A stretch of DNA of 64,000 nt from Sporomusa termitida. Its GTDB lineage: Bacteria > Bacillota > Negativicutes > Sporomusales > Sporomusaceae. Position 1 is the stretch's first letter; the number at the start of each line of letters is the position of its first letter. Below the pieces are notes generated by a model. That model had not been told where the DNA came from and searched no databases. It saw only the letters and a list, made by a program, of their open reading frames with translations. The translations under genes were made by a program, and so were the position numbers. Location of the stretch: NCBI RefSeq assembly GCF_007641255.1, contig NZ_CP036259.1, positions 1,612,001 through 1,676,000 on the forward strand, in the 5' to 3' direction. Shown here one piece after another: positions 52,374-60,466 of this stretch.

Positions 52374-52450
52374 GCTAGGAAAAATCTTTATTCTAAGGGG
52401 GACGGGCCGCTTCTGCCGGCGGCCTGAGGACTGGCTAGAGGTTTTCTATT
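52374..52450 (-). repeat. Family-1 structured intergenic repeat, copy E
   Basis: Read on the - strand: GAAAACCTCTAGCCAGTCC, CCGCCGGCAGAAGCGG, CCCCCTTAGAATAAAGATTTTTCC. The first hairpin has decayed, but the centre and end match copies A and B. Between trxA and ahbC. Confidence 0.6.
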
Positions 52451-52613
52451 CTACAGGCAATTTGTATTTGGGAATAAAAGCCCACAAGGGTAAATCCGGT
52501 AGCGCCGAAACTGATTTTGCAATACTATGAAAATTTTCATGCCGGCAGGTAAGATTCCCCGGTATGTCGAAAATATCACTGCAAACTTAATTGCGAAGGA
52601 GACATAAGTAAAG

Positions 52614-53786
52614 ATGATAGGTTGCACTAAATTGCTTTGCGGCACAGCTACAGTGTCGGATATCGTAAAATATGGCCGCAGCTCTCAGCACTTACCGCCG
52701 CAGATGCTTCAATTTTCCTCAGACGCAACCCCGATTGTGGTATGGAACTCGACTAACCGCTGCAACCTGAATTGTCAGCACTGTTATATTTGTGCTGAAG
52801 ACCGGGATTATGCCGGTGAATTTACAACCGCAGAGGCGAAGAATTTTATTGATGACCTGGCAGCCATGCGGGTGCCGGTATTGCTGTTTTCCGGTGGTGA
52901 ACCGCTGGTCAGGCGCGATCTGTTTGAACTGGGGGCCTATGCAATAGAAAAAGGAATTCGCCCGGTAATTTCAACAAATGGTACTTTGATTACGCCTGAG
53001 CTGGCGAAAAGAATCAAAGCTACCGGCTTTCAGTATGTTGGTGTCAGCATTGACGGCAGCGAAGAAGTGCATGACTATTTCCGGGGCAAAGCAGGCGCAT
53101 TTAAGGAAACCCTGGCCGGTATTCGTAATTCCATTGCGGCCGGTAATAAGACCGGGATCCGGTTTACTGTCAATAAACTCAACTATCATACGCTGCCGGC
53201 TATTCTGGATATTGTTGAGCGTGAGAAAATCCCCCGTTTCTGCATGTATCATCTGGTATATGCCGGACGGGGGCGGGAAATGGCCGCGCTTGATACCACG
53301 GCGGAGCAGAAGCGCCAGACGATTGAGCTGTTAATTGAGCGCACGCTTGATTTCCACAAGCGGGGTATCGAAGTGGAGATTCTTACGACTGATAATCATG
53401 CGGATGGTATTTATATCCTGCAATATTTTGAGCGTACCCAGCCTGAACGGGTGCCGGAGATCAAGGAACTGCTGTCGATGCATGGCGGCTGCTCCGCCGG
53501 CCAGAAAATGGCAAATGTTGATCCCCAGGGCGAGGTACATGCCTGTCAGTTTTGGGGGCATAAATCGCTGGGTAATGTTCGTAAACAGCCATTTAGCGAA
53601 ATCTGGCATAATAAACAGGATAAATTTTTGTGTAAACTGCGTGATAAACCAAGTTATGTGACCGGCCGCTGTGGTGAATGCCGGTACAAGGGCTTCTGCG
53701 GTGGCTGCCGGATACGGGCCGAAGCCGTATCCGGCGACCTGTGGAGTGAGGACCCAGCCTGCTATCTTACTGACTACAAGGAGTAA
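52614..53786 (+). CDS. ahbC: AhbC/NirJ1-type radical SAM enzyme (siroheme-route heme synthesis)
   Basis: Radical SAM SPASM-type enzyme of 390 residues. The cluster motif is RCNLNCQHCYI (CxxxCxxC, about 46-53); the C-terminal auxiliary-cluster Cys are in CGECRYKGFCGGC. Homologues convert 12,18-didecarboxysiroheme to Fe-coproporphyrin III by loss of acetate side chains. GAAGGAG lies upstream of ATG 52614. Four bases before the next radical SAM gene, matching the NirJ1/NirJ2 pairing of anaerobes. The upstream Ahb genes are not in the window. Confidence 0.82.
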   Translation: MIGCTKLLCGTATVSDIVKYGRSSQHLPPQMLQFSSDATPIVVWNSTNRCNLNCQHCYICAEDRDYAGEFTTAEAKNFIDDLAAMRVPVLLFSGGEPLVRRDLFELGAYAIEKGIRPVISTNGTLITPELAKRIKATGFQYVGVSIDGSEEVHDYFRGKAGAFKETLAGIRNSIAAGNKTGIRFTVNKLNYHTLPAILDIVEREKIPRFCMYHLVYAGRGREMAALDTTAEQKRQTIELLIERTLDFHKRGIEVEILTTDNHADGIYILQYFERTQPERVPEIKELLSMHGGCSAGQKMANVDPQGEVHACQFWGHKSLGNVRKQPFSEIWHNKQDKFLCKLRDKPSYVTGRCGECRYKGFCGGCRIRAEAVSGDLWSEDPACYLTDYKE

Positions 53787-53790
53787 CTAC

Positions 53791-54783
53791 ATGATCATCT
53801 CATGGAATACCACCCAGCAGTGCAACATTAACTGTGTACACTGTTATCGTGATGCCGGTGCCAAGCGGGCAGACGAATTAAGTACAGCCGAAGGCAAAAA
53901 ACTACTTGGCGAGATCGCGCAAGCCGGCTTTAAGATTATGATCTTTAGCGGCGGGGAGCCTATGCTGCGGCCTGATATTTATGAATTGATCAGCTATGCG
54001 GCTTCCGTTGGCCTTAGACCTGTACTCGGTACAAACGGTATTATGCTTACCGGTGATGTGCCCGGCAGGCTTAAGGCGGCCGGATTGATGTGCGCCGGTA
54101 TCAGTGTGGACAGCCGCGACCCGGAGCGTCATGATATTTTCCGCGGCCTGCAAGGGGCCTGGCAGCAGACGATGGCGGGGATAAACAGCTGCCGGGAGGC
54201 CGGGCTGCCTTTCCAAATCCATACCACCGTCAGCAACTGGAATGAGCATGAAGTGACAGAGATCACCGACTTTGCTGTTGAACTTGGGGCAGTGGCCCAT
54301 CACATTTTTTTTCTGGTACCGGCTGGCCGGGGGAAAGATATTGAGGACACGACATTAAAAACAGCCCAGTATGAAGCGCTGCTGACCCGCATTCTTGATA
54401 AGCAGGCGAACACACCTATTGAGTTAAAGCCAACCTGTGCGCCGCAATTTATGCGTATTGCCAAAGAACGGGGTGTGCCGATGCGCTATAGCAAAGGCTG
54501 TCTGGCCGGAACTACCTATTGCGTAATCCTGCCGAATGGTGATGTTCAGCCATGCCCGTATCTGCCGCTGAAAGTCGGCAATGTGCGGGCAACCACTTTT
54601 GATGCCATCTGGCAGGACAGCCAGGTATTTAAGAAACTCCGCCATGAGCCGCTTAAGGGCGGCTGCGGTTCCTGTGGCTTTGACAGTTTATGCGGCGGTT
54701 GCCGGGCCAGGGCCTATTATTACTCGGAGGGGGATTATCTGGCCGAAGAACCCTGGTGCAGCCGGGGCCGCAGAATACCTTAA
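53791..54783 (+). CDS. ahbD: AhbD/NirJ2-type radical SAM enzyme (heme synthase)
   Basis: Radical SAM SPASM-type enzyme, 330 residues. Cluster motif QCNINCVHCY (about 10-19), SAM-site GGEP (about 53-56), and C-terminal Cys motifs CGSCGFDSLCGGC. AhbD performs oxidative decarboxylation of the two propionates of Fe-coproporphyrin III to yield heme b. Its placement before the hydrogenase genes suggests heme supply for the hydrogenase cytochrome b. The reaction assignment rests on homology and pairing with ahbC. Confidence 0.82.
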   Translation: MIISWNTTQQCNINCVHCYRDAGAKRADELSTAEGKKLLGEIAQAGFKIMIFSGGEPMLRPDIYELISYAASVGLRPVLGTNGIMLTGDVPGRLKAAGLMCAGISVDSRDPERHDIFRGLQGAWQQTMAGINSCREAGLPFQIHTTVSNWNEHEVTEITDFAVELGAVAHHIFFLVPAGRGKDIEDTTLKTAQYEALLTRILDKQANTPIELKPTCAPQFMRIAKERGVPMRYSKGCLAGTTYCVILPNGDVQPCPYLPLKVGNVRATTFDAIWQDSQVFKKLRHEPLKGGCGSCGFDSLCGGCRARAYYYSEGDYLAEEPWCSRGRRIP

Positions 54784-54863
54784 CCCTGAAGAGCGTGTTT
54801 TGTAGAGGCTGTTGACCTGGTCAGGCTGCATAAACTTTTGCCAACAGGCTAAGCGAATAGAAA

Positions 54864-54948
54864 ATAATGAGCAGGATTGTTTTATACCATGCACTGACTA
54901 AGAAGCCGGGCCAGTGCCTATGCTATAACGAACGATCCTGCTTATTAA
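54864..54948. other. Long imperfect hairpin upstream of the hydrogenase operon
   Basis: AATGAGCAGGAT (about 54865-) pairs with ATCCTGCTTATT (to 54948); inner arms TATACCATGCACTG and CAGTGCCTATGCTATA continue the stem up to a loop ACTAAGAAGCCGGGC. About 85 bases, in the 273-base ahbD-hydrogenase gap. Transcription stop or regulatory RNA cannot be distinguished. Confidence 0.6.
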
Positions 54949-55056
54949 TAAATAATATTAACTATTATCCGGAACAAGACAGGAAAAGCAGCTTGAAAAC
55001 AGAATACTTAAACAAGGATTAATTTACCATACAATTATTTTTTAAGGGGGGGGACT

Positions 55057-56187
55057 ATGGAAAAGCGGGATACCCTTTGGCAATTGTTTCAGAAAAAAAA
55101 TGTCAGCCGCCGCGATTTTCTCAAAACGTGCGTGGCCCTGACCAGTATCATGGGTTTATCCACTGAATTTATACCCCGGGTTATTGAAGCAGCAGAGAAA
55201 AAACCGTTGCTGCCGGTTATTTGGCTTCACGGCCATGAATGTACTGGCTGTGATGAAACCTTTATCCGCTCGCAGACACCACTGGCATCTGATCTGGTAT
55301 TGAACATGATTGCTCTTGAATATATGGACGTATTAGCGGCTACCGGCGGCGACCGGTTGGAACACCAACTGGAAGAGACCATTAAAAACTATCCGGGCCA
55401 GTATGTCCTGATCTTTGAGGGGGCTGTGCCTATTGCCGAGAATGGGATATACTGTATGGTCGGCGGCAAACCAATCCTGGAGACCGTTAAACATGTTGCC
55501 AAAAATGCGGCAGCTATTATTGAAAATGGCTCCTGCGCGGCCTGGGGCGGTATTCAGGCTGCCAGACCCAATCCTACTAAATCAGTGGCCGTCAGTGAAG
55601 TGGTGAGCGGCAAGCCGATAATCAAAGTACCCGGCTGTCCGCCAATTCCGGAGGTACTGACAGGCACGATCATGCATTATGTTTTATTCGGCCAGTTGCC
55701 GCCTGTTGATAATCAGGGGCGTCCGAAGCAGTTTTTTGGCAACCGGATTCATGATACCTGTTACCGGCGTCCGTTTTTTGATTCCGGTATGTTTGTCGAG
55801 AAGTTTGACGATATTGCCAGTAAGGCTGGCTGGTGTCTGTATAAGGTGGGCTGCCGGGGGCCGGAAGCCTATAATTCCTGCGGCAATATGCGCTGGTGGA
55901 ACGGCATGAGTTATCCCATCCAGTCCGGTGCGCCCTGTGTGGCCTGTGCGGCCAACAACTTCTGGGATAATGACCCGTTTTATGAGCGTCTGCCTAATAT
56001 CCCTGTACCCAATACCATTGTCAATGCCGATAAGGTTGGCGCTATTCTGGCCGGGGTGACTACTGCCGGGGTTGTGGCTCATGGTGTGGCTTCCTATGTT
56101 CAGCATAAGCTGCATGAGGCAAAAGCGGAAAAATCGCAGGACGTTACGGCGGAAGATAAGCCTGAACAAGATAAGGATAATGAATAG
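55057..56187 (+). CDS. hyaA: Uptake [NiFe] hydrogenase small subunit
   Basis: Iron-sulfur subunit of a group 1 membrane-bound hydrogenase that oxidises H2 outside the membrane. 376 residues. Twin-arginine signal SRRDFLKT at residues 17-24, so the folded dimer is exported by Tat. The first cluster ligands are in HECTGCDE; other Cys appear in ENGSCAAWGG, PGCPP, GCRGPEAYNSCG and GAPCVACA. A C-terminal hydrophobic segment (KVGAILAGVTTAGVVAHGVA) anchors it. Start ATG 55057 follows GGGGGGG. First of the hydrogenase unit. Confidence 0.93.
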   Translation: MEKRDTLWQLFQKKNVSRRDFLKTCVALTSIMGLSTEFIPRVIEAAEKKPLLPVIWLHGHECTGCDETFIRSQTPLASDLVLNMIALEYMDVLAATGGDRLEHQLEETIKNYPGQYVLIFEGAVPIAENGIYCMVGGKPILETVKHVAKNAAAIIENGSCAAWGGIQAARPNPTKSVAVSEVVSGKPIIKVPGCPPIPEVLTGTIMHYVLFGQLPPVDNQGRPKQFFGNRIHDTCYRRPFFDSGMFVEKFDDIASKAGWCLYKVGCRGPEAYNSCGNMRWWNGMSYPIQSGAPCVACAANNFWDNDPFYERLPNIPVPNTIVNADKVGAILAGVTTAGVVAHGVASYVQHKLHEAKAEKSQDVTAEDKPEQDKDNE

Positions 56188-56209
56188 GGGACAAGGAGGA
56201 AGGGCTTAG

Positions 56210-58102
56210 ATGAAACATATAGTTGTTGACCCTATAAACCGGATTGAGGGCCATCTGCGGATTGAAATAAAGGTGGATGAGGCCACCGGCAAAGTGGAAG
56301 ACGCACTGTCAAGCGGCACTGCCTGGCGGGGGATTGAACTGATCGTGAAAGGCCGTGATCCGCGGGATGCCTGGATGTTTGCCCAGCGGATATGCGGCGT
56401 TTGTACTACCGTGCATGCCTTAGGCTGTTTACGCGCGGTCGAAGACGCCCTGGGGATTGAGATACCTAAAAACGCTAATTATATTCGCAATATCATGGCC
56501 GCCTCGCAAACGGTGCATGATCATACGGTCCATTTTTATCATTTGCACGCCCTGGACTGGGTAAGTCCGGTTGCCGCTCTCAAAGCCGATCCGGCAGCCG
56601 CCGCGGCCATCCAGAATACCGTTTTGGAAAAATACAGCCTGAATTTTACCGGTCCTGTTGGTTTTGACACCAGTGCATACCCCAAGGAATTCCCTAAAGC
56701 CACTACCGCCTACTTTAAAGAAATCCAAAACCGGATCAGCAAGGTTGTGGAAAGCGGGCAGCTAGGAATATTCGCCGGTCATTACTGGGAGCATCCGGAC
56801 TACGATGTCTTGCCGCCTGAGGTCCATCTTATGGCTGTTGCCCATTATCTTAACATGCTTGACCGTCAGCGCGAGATTGTCATCCCCCATGTCATTTTCG
56901 GCGGCAAAAACCCCCATCCTCATTATATTGTCGGCGGCATGCCCTGTTCGATATCCATGAATGATATGAATGCACCGATCAACACCGAGCGTTTGGCTGT
57001 AGTGGATTCATCTGTTAATCTGAGTATCGACCTGACTAATAATTTTTATGTGCCTGATGTGCTGGCGATTGGTGATCTGTTTGTCAAAGCCGGTTTTGTT
57101 GACGGCGGTGGCTTAGCAGGACAGCGGGTATTGTCGTTTGGCGATTTCCCGGACGAGCGTTACACCGGGATTGCGAACGGCGACTATTTTAAGAACTTAT
57201 TGATCAAATCGAACGGTGTTGTTGAAAACTTTGGGCAGGGGGTAGCTAAGGCTGTATTCCATCCGCTGGAAGGCCAAGACTTAAGCGATCCCAATGTATT
57301 GGCCGAGGGCGTGGAACATTCCTGGTATAGCTATCCGGAGGCCGGTAAAGACCTGCATCCGTGGAGCGGGGTTACCAGTCCCCAGTATACCGGGCCTAAA
57401 GAAGGGACTAAGACCAACTGGAAGTATCTGGACGAGGCCGGCAAATACTCCTGGATTAAAACCCCCAAATGGAATGGCAAAATGGCGGAGGTAGGACCTT
57501 TGGCCAAATATATTGTTGTGTACACCAAAATTAAACAAGGCATTATTCAACAGCCGACCTGGGCGGAGCAAATGATTGTTGATCAGATTGAGGCTGTATC
57601 GAAACTATTAAATCTGCCGCCGGAAACCTGGATGCCGACTACTGTCGGCCGGACCGCAGTCCGTGGTTTAGATGCCCAGTTAAACGCCTTTATCAGCAAG
57701 TATTTCTTCGATAAGCTGATTAACAGCATTAAAGCCGGTGATACTACCGTAGCGAATAGCGCTACCTGGGATCCTGCCACCTGGCCCAAAGAGGCTAAAG
57801 GTGTTGGCCTGCATGAAGCGCCCCGCGGCGGTCTCAGTCACTGGGTTACTATTAAAAACGGTAAGATCGACAATTATCAGGCTGTCGTGCCTTCCACCTG
57901 GAATGCTTGTCCCCGTGACAGCAACGCCGGCTACGGCGCTTATGAATTAAGCATGATCGAAACGAAAGTGAAGATTGCCGACAAGCCGCTTGAAATACTG
58001 AGGGTTCTTCATTCATTCGACCCCTGCCTGGCCTGCGCTACCCATTTGTATGACAGCAAAGGCAAGGAGCTTACCGTAGTCCGCACAGACCCGTATTTGT
58101 AA
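56210..58102 (+). CDS. hyaB: Uptake [NiFe] hydrogenase large subunit
   Basis: Catalytic subunit holding the NiFe site; 630 residues. N-terminal Ni ligands C62 and C65 (RICGVCTTVHALG); C-terminal ligands C606 and C609 with H612 (DPCLACATH). The 18 residues after H612 form the extension expected to be cleaved by the maturation protease encoded at 59041. It should ride through Tat with the small subunit. Twenty-two bases after hyaA, with AGGAGG upstream. Confidence 0.94.
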   Translation: MKHIVVDPINRIEGHLRIEIKVDEATGKVEDALSSGTAWRGIELIVKGRDPRDAWMFAQRICGVCTTVHALGCLRAVEDALGIEIPKNANYIRNIMAASQTVHDHTVHFYHLHALDWVSPVAALKADPAAAAAIQNTVLEKYSLNFTGPVGFDTSAYPKEFPKATTAYFKEIQNRISKVVESGQLGIFAGHYWEHPDYDVLPPEVHLMAVAHYLNMLDRQREIVIPHVIFGGKNPHPHYIVGGMPCSISMNDMNAPINTERLAVVDSSVNLSIDLTNNFYVPDVLAIGDLFVKAGFVDGGGLAGQRVLSFGDFPDERYTGIANGDYFKNLLIKSNGVVENFGQGVAKAVFHPLEGQDLSDPNVLAEGVEHSWYSYPEAGKDLHPWSGVTSPQYTGPKEGTKTNWKYLDEAGKYSWIKTPKWNGKMAEVGPLAKYIVVYTKIKQGIIQQPTWAEQMIVDQIEAVSKLLNLPPETWMPTTVGRTAVRGLDAQLNAFISKYFFDKLINSIKAGDTTVANSATWDPATWPKEAKGVGLHEAPRGGLSHWVTIKNGKIDNYQAVVPSTWNACPRDSNAGYGAYELSMIETKVKIADKPLEILRVLHSFDPCLACATHLYDSKGKELTVVRTDPYL

Positions 58103-58160
58103 AGAAAACACGGCTTGCGCCGAGCCGTTGGCGAAAGCGGAAGCCGATGTTGCCTTTATC
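58100..58160 (+). repeat. Family-1 divergent copy F1
   Basis: AAAACACGGCTTGCGCCG, a hairpin around AGCCGT, then GCGGAAGCCGATGTTGCCTTT. It resembles the family-1 layout (AAAA, hairpin, GCAGAAGCCG, TGCCCTTT) with many changes, so membership is uncertain. Confidence 0.4.
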
Positions 58161-58186
58161 CAGGGAAAGTTAACCTTTCTATCAGG

Positions 58187-58281
58187 ATAAGAAAAGACTT
58201 GGCTTATGCCAAGTCCTTTAGGACGATGCCCTTTCGGTATAGTCGTTCTTATGTCCACAGAATTTATAAATAAATTCTGGT
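58187..58281 (+). repeat. Family-1 structured intergenic repeat, copy F2
   Basis: Outer stem ATAAGAA / TTCTTAT, hairpin GACTTGGC-TTAT-GCCAAGTC, inner stem ACGA / TCGT around TGCCCTTTCGGTATA; the middle CCGGCAGAAGCCG part is missing. Followed by hairpin CAGAATTTAT / AAATTCTG. Between the large subunit and cytochrome b genes, so it splits the hydrogenase unit. Confidence 0.75.
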
Positions 58282-58306
58282 AGACTAAAAAAGGAGGAAT
58301 ACGGTC

Positions 58307-59029
58307 ATGCGTCAAGGCGCTATGAAACCCTATTACCTGTTTAGCCCGTGGACGCGGATTTTCCACTGGGTCATGGTAATATGTGTATTTATTCTGTTTC
58401 TTACCGGGCTTTATATTGGCAATCCTTTTTTTCTGGGAACCCAGGGAATGGAGCCAACCTTTGCCGTTAATAATGTTTTGTCCATGGAAACGATCCGCTA
58501 TATCCATTTTATCGCCGGTTATGTGCTTGTAATCTCTTTTATTCCCCGGATCTATGGCTTTATTATTAATCCTGGCGACAGATTGCTGCCCAAACCCTGG
58601 AGCAAATTGTACTGGACCGGGATGATCGATACCCAGATGCATTATATGCTCCTGCGCGGCAAGCACCGGCCATATTTACGGAATTCGCTGGCCCGGTCAG
58701 GCTATCTGGCCGTGTACCTCATGTTTTTCATCGAAGCCGTTACCGGTTTTGCCATGTACTACATGATTGAGCCCAACCGGTTTCTGGCGAAAATATTTGG
58801 TCCTTTTAACAACTGGCTGATTAATGAGTATATGGTACATATGATTCACCATTTTGTTGCCTGGTTTATTATACTGTTTGTCATTGTCCATGTATATATG
58901 GCGATCAGGGCTGACTTAACCGAAAAAGGCGGCGAGATTTCAGCCATGTTCTCCGGGGTTAAATATATGGAGGAAGAGCCGGACGACCTGGGCGATATCA
59001 CAGATACTAAGAAAACTCAGGCAAAATAG
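58307..59029 (+). CDS. hyaC: Hydrogenase b-type cytochrome subunit
   Basis: Di-heme b membrane anchor of 240 residues that passes electrons from the hydrogenase small subunit to menaquinone. Four hydrophobic segments. Candidate heme ligands: H20 (RIFHWVMV), the H in IRYIHFIAGYV, and the His of HMIHHFVAWFIILFVIVHVY. GGAGG precedes ATG 58307. Its heme could be supplied by the AhbC/AhbD genes upstream. Confidence 0.9.
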   Translation: MRQGAMKPYYLFSPWTRIFHWVMVICVFILFLTGLYIGNPFFLGTQGMEPTFAVNNVLSMETIRYIHFIAGYVLVISFIPRIYGFIINPGDRLLPKPWSKLYWTGMIDTQMHYMLLRGKHRPYLRNSLARSGYLAVYLMFFIEAVTGFAMYYMIEPNRFLAKIFGPFNNWLINEYMVHMIHHFVAWFIILFVIVHVYMAIRADLTEKGGEISAMFSGVKYMEEEPDDLGDITDTKKTQAK

Positions 59030-59040
59030 GAGCTGCCGCG

Positions 59041-59523
59041 ATGGAGAAAATTATTATTCTGGGTGTCGGTAATATCCTGATGCAGGATGAAGGGTTTGGT
59101 GTCCGGGTGGTTGAGGAACTTACCCGGCGCTATCGCTTTCCGGACAATGTGCAGGTACTGGATGGCGGTACCCTGGGGATGGAGCTGTTGCGGTTTGTGA
59201 CCGGCGCGGACCGTTTGCTGATCATTGATGCCGTAAGCGGCGGCGGCAGCCCCGGCGACCTGTACCAGTTTGCCAATGAAGAGGTTAAAGCCTATTTTAA
59301 AAACAAGGTATCGCTGCACGAGCTGGGGATTCAGGATGTTCTGGCCGCCCTGGAACTATTGGCGCAGCCTGTCCGGGAAGTCGTTATCCTTGGTATTCAG
59401 CCGGCAGTTATTGATGTTGGTCTGGAACTGAGTGAGGCCGTGCAGCCGGGGGTTGCTGCCACTGCCGACCGGGTGCTTACTATTTTGCAAGACTGGCGTA
59501 TAAACAGCCTGCCGCTGACATAG
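59041..59523 (+). CDS. hyaD: Hydrogenase maturation endopeptidase (HyaD/HybD)
   Basis: Nickel-dependent check-point protease that removes the C-terminal extension of the large subunit once the NiFe site is built. 160 residues. Metal-ligand candidates: E17 in GVGNILMQDEGFG, D in DGGTLGMELL, and H in SLHELGIQDVL. Eleven bases after the cytochrome gene. Confidence 0.92.
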   Translation: MEKIIILGVGNILMQDEGFGVRVVEELTRRYRFPDNVQVLDGGTLGMELLRFVTGADRLLIIDAVSGGGSPGDLYQFANEEVKAYFKNKVSLHELGIQDVLAALELLAQPVREVVILGIQPAVIDVGLELSEAVQPGVAATADRVLTILQDWRINSLPLT

Positions 59524-59548
59524 GTATTAGCATGCGGGAGGTGGGGTT

Positions 59549-59872
59549 GTGAATTACAGTGCCCTCAATGTGGTTCTTACTCTGAAGGAAGAGCCTGAGC
59601 TTTTTCCGGCTGAAGATTACCGGTTTAATCAGGAAAAAAGCTGCCATGAGCTGTTAATTACTGTTTTAGGTCAAAAACTCTGGGTGAATACACGGGCTGT
59701 TAAGTTGAAGAAAGTAACAGGGGCAATTTTTTGCTGGCAGGAATACAATCAAGGCCAGTATGTGGAATTGAATCCGGCTAATTCCGTCTGCCCCGAATGC
59801 GGCTGGTGGCGGTGCCACCTGTGTGCTTCCTGCCGCTGTAACAAACCAGCTAAAAAAAATAATTGCAAGTAG
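59549..59872 (+). CDS. Small Cys-rich protein in the hydrogenase unit
   Basis: 107 residues from GTG 59549 (GGGAGG upstream). The first about 80 residues are ordinary and beta-like (EDYRFNQEKSCHELLIT). The end is Cys-dense: VCPECGWWRCHLCASCRC, a possible zinc ribbon or iron-sulfur ligand set. No HypA or HypB signature. Being the last gene of the hydrogenase unit it may aid maturation or regulation, but function is not known. Confidence 0.65.
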   Translation: MNYSALNVVLTLKEEPELFPAEDYRFNQEKSCHELLITVLGQKLWVNTRAVKLKKVTGAIFCWQEYNQGQYVELNPANSVCPECGWWRCHLCASCRCNKPAKKNNCK

Positions 59873-59957
59873 TTTACAGTAACGGCAGGAAAAAGATGTT
59901 TTTGCACGTATAGTGTAACTTGTGGCCTGTTTAATTCTTCTCTAGGAGTGGTTTATT

Positions 59958-60317
59958 ATGCTGCGCGGCATTCGTGGTGCAACAACTGTTACAGACAACA
60001 ATCGTGAAGAGATTTTTGAACGCGTGGCTGAGCTGCTTGCGGCGATCATCCAGGAAAATGCGGTCGAAACGGAGGATATCGGGGCCGTAATCTTTAGCTC
60101 CACGCCGGACCTGAATGCGGCTTTCCCGGCGGCCGGGGCCAGAAAGCTGGGCTGGACCCAGGTGCCCCTTTTCGGCACCCAGGAGCTAGAGTGTCCGGAT
60201 GCGCTGCCGCTTTGTATCCGGGTATTAATTCTTCTGAATACTGATACCCGCCAGTCGGATATCAGGCATGTATACCTGCATGGCGCGATGAGTTTGCGCC
60301 AGGATATCAAGCTATAA
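59958..60317 (+). CDS. aroH: Chorismate mutase, AroH type
   Basis: Converts chorismate to prephenate for Phe/Tyr synthesis. 119 residues, single-domain AroH fold of Bacillus (not the helical AroQ type). Seen: MLRGIRGATTVTDN start, SSTPDLNAAFPA and the ECPDALPLCIRVL active-site region. GGAGTGG lies upstream. Monocistronic between the Cys-rich gene and a glycosyltransferase. Confidence 0.9.
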   Translation: MLRGIRGATTVTDNNREEIFERVAELLAAIIQENAVETEDIGAVIFSSTPDLNAAFPAAGARKLGWTQVPLFGTQELECPDALPLCIRVLILLNTDTRQSDIRHVYLHGAMSLRQDIKL

Positions 60318-60327
60318 AATGGTGCAT

Positions 60328-60363
60328 TAAAGCCTGCTTTGTCAAACGACCTAGCAGGCTTTA
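60328..60363 (+). terminator. Hairpin after aroH
   Basis: TAAAGCCTGCT / AGCAGGCTTTA around a 14-base loop, followed by ATAATT; the T-run is weak. Confidence 0.65.
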
Positions 60364-60466
60364 ATAATTACCTACCGGATGTTAATGCTATTAAAATATA
60401 TGAATTTTATTGCAAACAAAGGCTGACAGTGTAATAATAAATGGGTGGCAACAGGGAGGGACGGGT

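Noticed and set aside
52470-52575. Possible c-di-GMP (GEMM-I) riboswitch before ahbC
   Set aside because: CACAAGGGTAAATCCGG looks like part of the GEMM consensus, but the GACGCAAAGCC second half and GGxCUAA end are missing.
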